From Paramecium tetraurelia (taxonomy: Eukaryota > Ciliophora > Oligohymenophorea > Peniculida > Parameciidae): a stretch of DNA of 64,000 nt. The position numbers were made by a program, and so were the translations under genes. Of the stretch, positions 54,192 through 64,000 are shown piece after piece. Each line of letters opens with the position of its first letter. Positions within the stretch are counted from its first letter, which is position 1. Where the stretch lies: positions 337,067 through 401,066 of the forward strand of contig NW_001799288.1 in NCBI RefSeq assembly GCF_000165425.1, given 5' to 3'. The notes beneath the pieces are model-generated. The model was not told the origin of the DNA. It did not search any database and saw nothing but the letters and a program-made list of their open reading frames with translations.

Positions 54192-55754
54192 TCACTCTCC
54201 AATTTTCAGTCTTTTGAGGCCCTGTAACTTTGAGACATTTTATTAAATGATTTCCCTACAAAGATTAATTTTATATTTTTACTTCTTTAATGTTTCATTC
54301 TTTTGAATTGTTCTTATAGTTCTACTAAATCCTTCATGCTACTTTTCCAATAATTTATTTTATAAACTAATACTTTAATTATATAATGAATCTACATTGA
54401 ATTCATACATTGAGTTTAAAGAATCATCAATTGATCTTGATGATTTTTGTGATATCCCATCTTTTAGATTCAAATATGATTATTTATGAAATTTCTATGG
54501 AATTTTAAAAATTTTGTTGTGTGGTACTATCCCTGCGGAAATTAACAAAGACTTTTTCACTTTAGATTAGATCTCTTTATCATGAAAAGGGTCTTCAACT
54601 TGAAAATCGGTTATATATTTAATCAATTCTAAGTCATTATTTATGTATTAGTTTTTTAAGTAATTTTACTTAATAAATGGAACTATTTATTTGACATTCC
54701 CAAGACTATGCAAAGACTAAGATTGTTAATGAACTATTTTTTTATATTAAGAATTTAAGAATATCTTCTTTTTTGCTTTTTCATTTTAGATGAAGTCTCT
54801 TACTTACAATTCATCAATATATTATTTGGCCTTTTAATTTATTTAAAACTTGATGGCTGAAGTTTAAGTGGGAGGATCATATTTATTTTTTGTTTCATTT
54901 TCATAAGTAGCTGTTTTGACAGTTTAATAAGGATTTGAGTGTTAGATTAGTTTAAGTTGATTTCCATTAACAATATTCTTCTATATAATTGGATTTGATT
55001 TTTTTTCCATATATCTTCTTGATATTAGTTTAATATATTCATCGCTAATATCGTACATCTATTTGATAACACCGACATTTTTCAATTCTCGACTTCTTTT
55101 TATGATTTCTTCCTCCTCCTTTAATTTAATTTTATGTTCAATTAAATTTCTTAAAACACCAAATCTAGATTCGATCCTTGATTTCTTTGAGATATCATCT
55201 GATTTGTCTTTCAGCAATTTAAGGAATCCTTTCTATTTTTGAGGCTGATTTCTAGCGTTACTATCATCTTATTCAATTCTGAAAAGTTTAAATTTTTTTG
55301 GTGAATTGGGTCTTTGTCTATCAAGCAATTCTGACTAGTTTTTAAGTTTTAGAAACTCACAAGCTGATATTTCACCTTTGATGAATTTTTCAAAATTGCC
55401 CCTTACTGAAGGACTTGAGTAGACATTGTTACCTAAAAACATTGGAGCTTCTCTCAAAAAAGCAGGATCAATGTGTTTATTCCTTTTCTTTTATCTGACA
55501 AGTCCTTCACCTAAGAAATTGCCAAACATAATATTCCAATTTTTAAGTCTGTCATCTTGTTATTTTGGTTCAACTTATTCAGTTTTATGTTCGCTAAACT
55601 AAAATTTGTCCAATTAATACACAAGTAGTTGTTTAAGTTGCCTCCCTTCGTCTATGTACTAATCTTTTCATTAAATAAATTATGATTTTTAATCGAAGAA
55701 TTTGTAAAGTTATATTTCATCCAACTCCTCGTTTTTGTTTCTTTTAACCTCCAT
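54192..55754 (-). CDS. Orphan basic protein (520 residues, intronless)
   Basis: One uninterrupted frame of 521 codons, with many TAA/TAG glutamines. Contains NIMFGNFLGEGLV, EAPMFLGNNVYSSPS and a coiled coil near IEHKIKLKEEEEIIKRSREL; otherwise basic and hydrophilic. No known domain. Its first 73 nt overlap, antisense, the start of the DnaJ gene, so the real start may lie further in (for example at IMFGNF). Confidence 0.65.
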
Positions 55755-56481
55755 AGTTTGATATTAACAAGGATTATTACAAAATCTTAAATTCATAACC
55801 TACAGATCAGGAACAAAAGATAAAACTAGAATATTATAAATTAGCAAAAAAATACCATCCCGATGTAAATTAAGGAAATGAAGAGAAATTTAAATAAATC
55901 AATGAAGCATGGAATGTAATTAATCGAAATATTAATTAGGTTCTATCTGATAAAGATAAAAAATAATAATATGATTCTGCAAGATCCTATACAAATAACA
56001 ATAATGAAACAAATAATAAAACCAACCAAGAACAAAGACAGCAATAAAATCATGAGGATTTTTTCAATTAAAAAGGTTCAAACGGGTTTTATTAATAATA
56101 TTCATAAAAAAGTAATTATTTGTTTGTAAAGAAGGCAGCAACAATTCCTAATAATTTTCCAAAAGATAAATGGATGAGATGTAAAAATAAGCTTAAGAAT
56201 ATATGAATATGTTTTAAAATGGATAATTCTCACAAATGTCTCAAGCATTTCGATAAGCCACAAAAGGAGATCCTAAATTTAATAGGATCAATGCATTTAT
56301 GAATCTTGCTGAAATGGCAGGTAAATTTTATTCAGAAAGATAAAGGTCAAATATGTAAAATGAAAAAAATAGATAACAAAATGTATCATCTTTTTAAGAT
56401 AAAGAAGATTAGCTCAAAGATTCCTTAAAAAATATAAAAAACGGTATTAAAGGGTTATGGGATTAATTTACTAAGAAATGA
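55682..56481 (+). CDS. DnaJ/Hsp40 co-chaperone, probably mitochondrial
   Basis: Two introns (24 and 20 nt) keep the frame. A presequence-like N-terminus (MIFNRRICKVIFHPTPRF, Arg-rich and lacking acids) precedes a J domain: DYYKILN, LEYYKLAKKYHPDVNQGN with the HPD motif, FKQINEAWNVLSD and QYDSAR. The rest is Gln/Asn-rich with a methionine-rich helical tail. HPD stimulates Hsp70 ATPase. Without ATG 55682 there is no in-frame Met before the J domain, which supports this start. Mitochondrial location is inferred. Confidence 0.8.
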
Positions 56482-56646
56482 ATTCCTCTTATTTATGTTT
56501 TTAATGTTTTTAAAATCTATTGATTTTTTCATAAATATAATCTTCTTCTTTATCAAGGACTAAGCTTGTGTTTTTGATCAGAATACAAATCTCATCTCAA
56601 AAAGATATATCGAAACAATTAAGCTTGTTGATTGAAATATGGATTA

Positions 56647-59600
56647 TCATAAATAAAAATACAGATTTTTATATAAATTGATTAATTAAAAATCATTAAT
56701 TACTTCTGTTTGTATCCATTTTAGAACTAAAAGAGATTGACAAACTTTCTGAGTTTCGTTTATTTCTTCTTTAACTAGAAGCTCTTTTAATTTGAGTGCT
56801 TTCAATATTAACTAAACTTAAAATTGTATTGACTCCTTAAGAAGTCTTTTCTCCAATAGAAAAATAGTTTGACTTTGTGACTGAATTTGTTTCCCTTTAT
56901 CTCCAACTTAAATTACTTCCATATATATGTTCTTTTAAAACTCTAGAAGATTTTAATCTACTTGCACTTCCTTAACTCTATTAGAATATTAAATATGAAT
57001 TACATTGCTTAGATCTGTAAACTGATTCACTTCCTTGAATTTACAAAAGTTTGGAGCAATCATATCGTTTTTCTTACACCTTAAACATATTCTATGATCA
57101 AAAGGAGGGAAGATATCTTCATTTTATTACTCTGTTTGAACAGCATGATCAGTTATTTATGCTCTTCCTGAACTGCTATAGTTTTAAACTGAAGATGCTT
57201 ATTCCTAACTAGTATTATTATCATCCTCAATAAATATATGTTTGTTTTTTTTAATGATCCCAGTCGGCCTTTTTTAAGTATTTGACTCTTAAGAATCATC
57301 TAAATCTTTTGAAAATTTAGCCACTTCTCTGTAAAAACTTTATTAAATGGAGGAAGCTGGAGAGTTTGTATAACAATTAGGACTCTTATGTTAAGCTCTA
57401 GGAGGTTTTTAACTATTGCGAGTTTATTAGTAATCCAACCTATTCTAAAGGTTTAATTAGTCTTGCAGATAATTTATCTATTTATCATATTATTAAACTA
57501 AGTCTTAAATAATTTATTCATATTTTTATTATGTTTGAACTATTGATTTATTTGATGTTTCCTAAACTTATTACATTTTTTTCTAAAAGGATTTCTCGCT
57601 TTCTTTTATTTACTAAAAGCTCATAGAAGAATTTAACACATCCTTTACCTACTCTAATTCTTTTGCAAATTGAAGAGACTTTTTATCATTTTCAATTTTG
57701 TATTATAATAAATCTTATTGTTTCTAAAATTCTAATTGATCAATTTATCTTTATAAAAGCATAATCTCATGCTTTTGATTCGAAATTGTCTATTAAAATT
57801 GTTAGTTTTATGATTATTTTTCCTAAGTTTATTATAAATATTTACTTCAATAATAGAATTGTATTCTAATTGAACTTCATTAGCTTATTATTCGTATTAA
57901 GCTGAATTACTGTCTAGTTCCTATTAAAGTTCCTAAATCAGTGCTTCTTTTTCCAAAACCGCCTATAATTAAAATAATATTTACTTATTCCAATTGAGAG
58001 GCTTAAAGTTTTAACTTATCAAATAATTAAGATTGTTATTGATATTATAATTATGTTTAATCTAACGCTAGTTTAGTAACTTTAATTTCATTCAAATAAT
58101 TTAATTCCTACTATTTCAATTATTCTTATAGCAAATTGATTTTTTGATTTAAAATTTGATTCTCGCTCTTTAAAGTTGTTTCTTTCTCAATCATTTTATG
58201 GCTCTCTAACAATTTTTCCTAGTCTTATATCTAAACCTTTTATTATAATTCTTAAGATTATGTTAGTACTTTTTTTAATCTATTTTCTGTTTACACTTTA
58301 TATTCTTTATATTCTTTTTGTATTTCATTGTATTTAATTTAATATTTAATGTCCTCATCAATTTCTCTTAGATCTGAATTTTGTGTATTACTAAGCTCAT
58401 AACTTTCTTTCAATTATTTTTATAATACATCATTCAACTTTAATTATTTCTTAATTTCAGTTTCTTGACAGCTAATTTATTTTTGAAGATCTTAAACCTA
58501 ATCTCTTAATTATTTCAACAAATTATCTGATTCTTTTTGTTAATCCAATAGTTTTGAATGCTACAATTACGTAGAATTTAATTCGGTTTCTAATTGTTAA
58601 ATTCTACTCGATTGAGATTTGGATAATTGAATGTATTATTTGATTTCATCACTTTCATCATTTTTGGACTAATATAAAATTGATTCCAATTCATTATTTT
58701 ATTTATTGAGTCTATTCAATGATTAATAAATGTTTTTCACATTGATCCTCTAATTTAATTCTGATGTCATTTAATTCATCCACATCATTCTTGTATTTCT
58801 GTAATTCCTTATACAAATTCGTATTGCTCTTTTGGAGTTATTTAATTTAATGAGTATACATTTGCAATTGATTATTGTATACTTAATTCTCTTTTTCAAT
58901 TTCAATGCTGTTATTAAGAATATTCTTCATTTCATCTTAAAGTTGCAATTTTTCATTATGTTTCTCATCAATTCGTTATTTGACTTAGTTTTAGATCTGT
59001 TTATTTTCCTTGATTATAATTTCATTTTCTTATTTTATTTCATCAATTTCCTTCTAATATTTGAAAATCTAATTTTGTAAGTCTTTAATTTCACATTCTT
59101 GATTATAAAGCATTTAATCCAAATGATCGAACACATAATTAAATAAATTTCCATTTGATTTTGGCTAAGGAATTCGAAACCTCTCTAATTGATTGAATAT
59201 CATCTATTCAAGATCCCTCCATTATTCCCATGAAGAATTGTTCTGCAACTATTAAATGATTTAATTTTTTTCCTCTAATTATTGACTCAACATCAAATTA
59301 ATCTTCTACTCATTTCTAAATAGGTTATTTTATTATTCTTAGGAGTTAAGTTTCTATTCCTGTAATTATAAGGTCATTCTATTATACTCATTCATGGACA
59401 ATAACTTAAAGTCCATTGACCCAAGATCTAATCTCTTCTCTTTCAAAGCAAGCACTTATTGTTCTACTTCTTGGAACACCTGAGCAGCAGCCTCTACTTC
59501 TTAAACAGACACGGTTTATTGACTAAGGTAATATTGATTAATAATACTTTTCAAACACATTTTCAATTTCTAGTGTAATCTTCTGATTGAATTCTATCAA

Positions 59601-59942
59601 TTTTCTTACAAAAGTTAACATTTCCTTAATTTAATCTTCATCTTGCTTTTATAATTTATTAATCTCTCTTGTTATGATTGTGGCCATAGATATTTTGGAT
59701 TCTTTGAATCTTGCATACTCCAAATCAATCTGATTTGATACGTTTACCATTTCTTATTTGTAGTGGCTTAACTTTTTGCTGTATTCCTTTAACTTCAATC
59801 GATTCTTATTATTAGTTAGTATTATTTAAGGACCCGTGCTTTCCTCCTTCAAAAAAGACTCATTAACAGATGACTTATTTTGAACAGCACTGACTTCTCT
59901 GAAATCCCTTAGTAATTGATCCATGAATTGAACCTTGCTCAT
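56647..59942 (-). CDS. Long coiled-coil protein with C-terminal CxxC motif
   Basis: Starts MSKVQFMDQLLRDFREV; after a 25-nt intron near 59530 it runs as coiled coil for about 800 residues (for example VFQEVEQQVLALKEKR, EQKLNSQEQQNN). Near the C-terminus comes HRICLRCKKND, a possible zinc or redox knuckle, then a helical end. Of a size with tethering or centriolar coiled-coil proteins, but not assignable. More introns exist than I mapped. Confidence 0.65.
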
Positions 59943-59981
59943 TTTGAATTTGTATAAATATTAATTTGTTCGTTAATATAT
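59943..59981. promoter_or_regulatory. Very short divergent promoter region
   Basis: Only 39 nt separate the two divergent start codons, so both promoters or 5' UTRs must overlap or be extremely short. AT-rich; no motif recognised. Confidence 0.45.
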
Positions 59982-62599
59982 ATGTAATTTGTCAATTGCA
60001 CTCCTTCTCCAAGAAAATCACCTATTACTATGCAGGGGAAATAGGGAAAAACGTACAAGTAAAAAAAGTCAATGAAATCAACATCAAAATAATTAGAGAT
60101 TCCTCCTATTTCTACTTAGAGAACGATGAAGACAACAGACCAAATTTTATCATAACGAAGTCCAATAACTGGTACCACAAAAACAACAAAATATACCATC
60201 GAAACAAAGCGGAGCATGTCTCCTGAGGAATTAAAATCTTTCAGAAAAAGTAATAAGACATAAAAAAATTAGGAAGACACAAATAATCCCAAACAAAGAT
60301 CTCCTTTATCCACTGAAAAAAAATAACATTCCAAGAAAATGTCTATACAATAATATATGAAGGATAAAAAGAAATCAGAGCAGTTAAAAGAAAAGCTACT
60401 GCAATAGAAAGTTTTGAATGAACAATAAAAAAAGTAATATTCATAAAATTCATATTTGTTAGATTATGCAATCTCTAAAAATTACAATTAGAAACTAAAT
60501 AAATAATTCAAAATGCTAAAAAAATAAAGAAGAAATCGTCTAAAAAAAGAATGAAATGTAAAAAATAAATACTAGATTAAATTATAAAAAGATTTGAAGA
60601 AATATCTAAAAGGTATGAAAAAGTCCAACTTGATTAGATTGACAAATTCTAATAAGAAGTTGCAAAACATTAATAATCTTATAAGACTTAGACTGAAATT
60701 GAATCCTAAATCAATTACAATTAAGAAGACTTTGATGCATTTAATGAATACTATTTACATCAAGCAGCCTTATTAATTTAAATTCATTGGAAAGAACACA
60801 AAAAGAGAAAGAATTAGTAAAATAAGAAAGCATCCCAATCTAAATTATAATAAATCAGCATAGATTGGGAACCACAATAATTAGTCTCATAATAAACATC
60901 TCCTAGCAATTTCGAAGATGGCTTTCTGTTTTGTCAAGGAGGAGAGAAATAAGTTCATATCTCAAATATTAGGAGTTCGATCATTTCTGAAGAATCCTCA
61001 CCTATTGTTAGTCAATTAAATTAAGAATTTGAAAATTGGAATCTATTTACTTAAAGAATAGTTAAAAACAAAGATATTTCAAGCATCAACAAATAAATGC
61101 AATAATAGATTATATCAATTGTTTAAACTCATTTAAAAAAGTCTGAAAATATTTCAGAAAGAAGAAGCGAAAACGAAGTCCTATAAGAGAAAAGCATAAA
61201 TAAACATCAAAAATAATTGAGTGAAGATCTCTCTAAATTTAATGTACTGCAATTGTAAAAACAATCATAAGAGGAAGAAAACCTAGTATTAAACTATAGA
61301 GAAGAAGTACTATATCTAAGGTATGATGTTGAATAAAAAAATACTACTGGCAAAGATCATCAATTGCTTGAAGAATGGCTAAATAGAGAATTAGAAGATC
61401 TATAAAATACAAGAAAAGCTTTTGAAATAGGTCATCGAAGGGAAATCTCAACACTAAAAAAGATTCAACGAGACATACTTATTGCTTCTGCAGAGCTTTA
61501 ATCAGATCCTTAAGATAATTTGCAGATTTAACAGATATAGTAATAAATAGATGAATAATTTAATGGTCTTAAAGTTACTAGATAGAATAATAATAAATTA
61601 TAAGAAGAAATCCACTAAACTGTAGATTTAGTAACTACTGAAATTCTTAATGATGTGATGATGGAACTAACTGAAGAAGTGCTAAATAAAAGGGAGGATC
61701 TCTATCTATTAATTTCAAATCTTGTGGTGAATTAAGATGAACCACCTTGCGTTCCTACTTCAATGGTTGATATCTCATAATATATTGATAACCTATTTAA
61801 ATATATTATGGAAAATTATCAATAGTCTTTGATATCAAATTTGAGTGCTCCTTTTGGATTTACACCTAAGCAGAGATTGAGGCTTATCCATGGAAATGAA
61901 GATGATGATATTGATAATAATAAGGAACTCTAAGACCAAATTGCATTCCCAATTGATGAGGCTATTTTTGTAGAATATGAAAACCAAAGAATGCCAGCAA
62001 CTGATAATGATGATGAAATTGGATGTGCCATTCTGGAACTATAGCATATCCACAATAAAGCTATCTTTGATGCATGTAATGAGGTCTTAAATCGTTTTAG
62101 ACCATTTTATTATAGTAATTATTTTATATTAAATTAAGATTCCGGGATAAAATACCCATGGGAATAAAAAAGAAATAGTTTAGAAAAAATATTAAACACT
62201 AGCTTGGTTCATATAATGGAAGAAGTGAAATCCACAGTATTGAAATAGAGTAAAGTTCTGTGTGGCTTTTATCCAACAGAAGACTTTGAAATTATTAAAT
62301 AGGAGAAATAAGAAATAATAGATGAGAAAAATATATTAATGCTTATGTAGCAATTAAATCTAGTGGAAAACCCATTATTAATTGATACAAATATTTAATT
62401 TGATAATTTGGCCTTAATTAGGGATGAGTAACTATACAAACTACTTATAGAAGATGTAATATTTTATTGAAAAATACTTTAGATAAAGGAATAGGAATAC
62501 AAGTGGACTTTGATTGAAGATGATCGTGCTGAATACTTAATGGAATTAAGTGATCAAATTTTAGAGAATCTTATCGAAGAAGTCTCGAAAGAAATGTGA
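59982..62599 (+). CDS. Large hypothetical protein with basic Ser/Thr-rich N-terminus and coiled coil
   Basis: Starts MQFVNCTPSPRKSPITM, a Pro/Ser/Thr/Lys-rich head of about 90 residues, then Lys/Gln-rich coiled coil, and a C-terminal half of long helices with acidic patches (for example DDDIDNNKE, EEVSKEM at the end). Introns: one of 38 nt near 60537-60574 and a 27-nt one near 62457-62483; together they close the frame. No domain recognised. A second open frame over the first 260 nt is discussed under rejected items. Confidence 0.65.
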
Positions 62600-62941
62600 T
62601 TCTGCTTATTATTTGATATTTTATGTATAATAACGTTTATAACATTATATAGTGTTCTCATACCATTTATTATTTAGCTATATACAAATAACAAATAACA
62701 AAAGACTAATATTAAAGGTTCAATAGTTTTGAATATATCCGATTTTAAAGCAATCAAGTAAAATTGTTTAAATAGCACTAATTAGTAGAGTTGATTACTA
62801 TAGTCATAAATGTTCTTTTATTGTAAAATGATAGTTATCTGAATGTATAAATTAGTCTTTTATTCATTAGTATAAAAGTATAATATGAGAATTATAGTGT
62901 TTAATTTTTAAGAATAAATAAAAATAATTATTGTGTGTGTG
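62600..62941. other. AT-rich intergenic region before SEC13
   Basis: No coding frame, RNA gene or repeat seen; includes a short GT run just before the SEC13 start. Confidence 0.5.
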
Positions 62942-63814
62942 ATGTTGACAGAAAGCTTATAAATAAATTCAGGACATTCTAGTATGATCCATGATATTAA
63001 ATACGATTACTATGGTGATAAATTAGCAAGTTGCGGAAGTGATGGATATATTAATGTCTATGACGTGTCAAAAAAACATTAAGTTGCTTAAATAAAGACG
63101 TACATAATGAATATTACATTTTAGTCGAGATTCTCCATTATTTTCATTATCTTGGTCACATCCTAGGTTTGGCAACGTATTAGCTGCATCATCATACGAT
63201 GGAGAAATTTCTATTTTTAAGGAATAAAAGGAATGGAATAAAGTGGCAACCTATTAGAATGAAGGCAGTGTCAATTGTGTTCAATTTATGCCTAGAGAAT
63301 TATTTTTGGCATGTGGTACTTCAGATGGATTTGTAATTTTATTGGATAATAACAAAAATTGGGATGTTGATTAGAAATGGTAAGCACATGAATCAATAAT
63401 ACATGGATTATGTTGGAATTAAGATGGTTCATTATTAGCAACCTGCAGTGCTGATAAATTGATTAAAGTCTGGGAATTTACTATCAATAACAAGCCATAA
63501 TTGAAATACACAATTCAATCTCATTTGGACGTAGTGAAGGATGTTTAATTCCATCCTTTAGAAAACAACATCCTTGTATCAGGAGGAGATGTAAGAATCA
63601 ATCACATTTATAGGATGGGAAACTTAGAATTCATAGATTAGATGAGGATGCACTAGAAAGTCAAGTTATTGATTTTCACATGACCATTTGGAGAATATCA
63701 TTCAATATGTTGGGCAATTTAATAACAGTAAACGGAGAAAGTAATGGTTAAAGTAATCTTAAAACACTTAAATAAGAGAACAATTTTTAATATAGCGTTA
63801 TTGATTGCAATTGA
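62942..63814 (+). CDS. SEC13: SEC13 homologue (COPII coat and nuclear pore WD40 protein)
   Basis: 274 residues after introns of 25 and 23 nt. Begins MLTESLQINSGHSSMIHDIKYDYYGDKLASCGSDG, the classic SEC13 first blade, followed by SLSWSHPRFGNVLAASSYDG, VNCVQFMPRELFLACGTSDG, IHGLCWNQDGSLLATCSADKLIKVWEF, VVKDVQFHP and TIWRISFNMLGN. Six blades, as in SEC13, which borrows a seventh from SEC31 or NUP145C/NUP96. Acts in ER vesicle coats and nuclear pores. Confidence 0.93.
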
Positions 63815-63842
63815 ATAATGTATAGATCAAAATGAAATTATA

Positions 63843-64000
63843 TCAACTTGTTAAATTTACATTTATATTTGCCTCTTTAGCTAATCTTAAAATTGCTGCC
63901 ATTCTAACTGCCTTCTTCGCTGCCTCATCTAAATCTTCAGTAAACATCATGTTGAATCCTGACTCCTCTATCAATTTCTTTGCCTCATCTATTTTTGTTC
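63843..64000 (-). CDS. Succinyl-CoA ligase beta subunit, C-terminal end (partial)
   Basis: The last 52 codons are visible on the minus strand: TKIDEAKKLIEESGFNMMF, then TEDLDEAAKKAVRMA and a short tail ending in VNLTS. This matches the end of the CoA-ligase domain of succinate-CoA ligase beta subunits (a mitochondrial TCA-cycle enzyme). The gene runs off the right edge. Its stop lies 28 nt from the SEC13 stop. Confidence 0.75.
   Translation of the reverse strand, partial: TKIDEAKKLIEESGFNMMFTEDLDEAAKKAVRMAAILRLAKEANINVNLTS

Noticed and set aside
58832-59080. An 82-codon hydrophobic plus-strand ORF that looks like a membrane protein
   Set aside because: It is the antisense of a Lys/Glu/Gln coiled coil; reversed A-rich codons give Phe/Leu/Ile-rich false membrane proteins.
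59966-60226. An 86-codon plus-strand ORF with no stop at all, overlapping the start of the 59982-62599 gene in another frame
   Set aside because: It has no ATG in its frame and no TAA/TAG glutamine codons, unlike real genes here. The other frame starts with ATG, has a sensible Ser/Pro-rich head and joins in frame to the rest of the gene.

Overview
This window is almost certainly a piece of a Paramecium macronuclear chromosome. Nearly every gene is full of in-frame TAA and TAG codons that must be read as glutamine, and only TGA ends reading frames. Introns are tiny (mostly 20-31 nt, GT...AG, often GTA...TAG), the DNA is very AT-rich, and genes lie tail to tail with gaps as small as about 12-16 nt. 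A standard-code ORF search therefore shreds the genes. The models below were read by eye with TAA/TAG = Gln. Where I list all the introns I also checked that the lengths keep the frame; elsewhere only the ends and the reading frame of the main exons are secure.

Layout. 0-11 kb: a membrane-anchored eIF2alpha-kinase-like protein (PERK type), a B-box/MORN-like repeat protein, a CCCH zinc-finger plus 3'-5' exonuclease fusion (EXD1/Egalitarian type), a KH-domain protein and a small coiled-coil ORF. 11.7-20 kb: one giant (about 2760 residue) STAND/NACHT-like NTPase with a pentapeptide-like stretch and a long beta-rich tail. 20-27 kb: an unstable-looking accessory region with an inverted gene remnant, a membrane protein gene interrupted by a 150-N assembly gap flanked by direct repeats, and several small or degenerate genes. 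27-37 kb: a VAP/MSP-domain protein, the sterol isomerase EBP, two coiled-coil proteins (one with a homopolymer frameshift), a short orphan protein and an ABCC-type transporter. 37-47 kb: an ATG2/VPS13-like lipid-transfer protein, pirin, a MYND-USP deubiquitinase and a hypothetical coiled-coil gene. 47-64 kb: an LRR/coiled-coil protein, a TBC Rab-GAP, a CPSF30-like zinc-finger protein, a TTLL tubulin-modifying ligase, an orphan protein, a mitochondrial-type DnaJ, two long coiled-coil proteins, SEC13 and the end of a succinyl-CoA ligase beta gene running off the right edge.

The genes are mostly unlinked housekeeping and cytoskeletal functions, as expected for Paramecium, not an operon. Secretory-pathway and ER themes recur (PERK-like kinase, VAP, EBP, SEC13, TBC, ATG2-like), as do tubulin or coiled-coil proteins that could be ciliary (TTLL, LRR-coiled coil), but co-function is inference. 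The most unusual items are the giant STAND NTPase, the CCCH-exonuclease fusion, the kinase with almost no luminal domain, the decayed and duplicated 20-27 kb block, a candidate 16-nt intron, and two tight gene overlaps.
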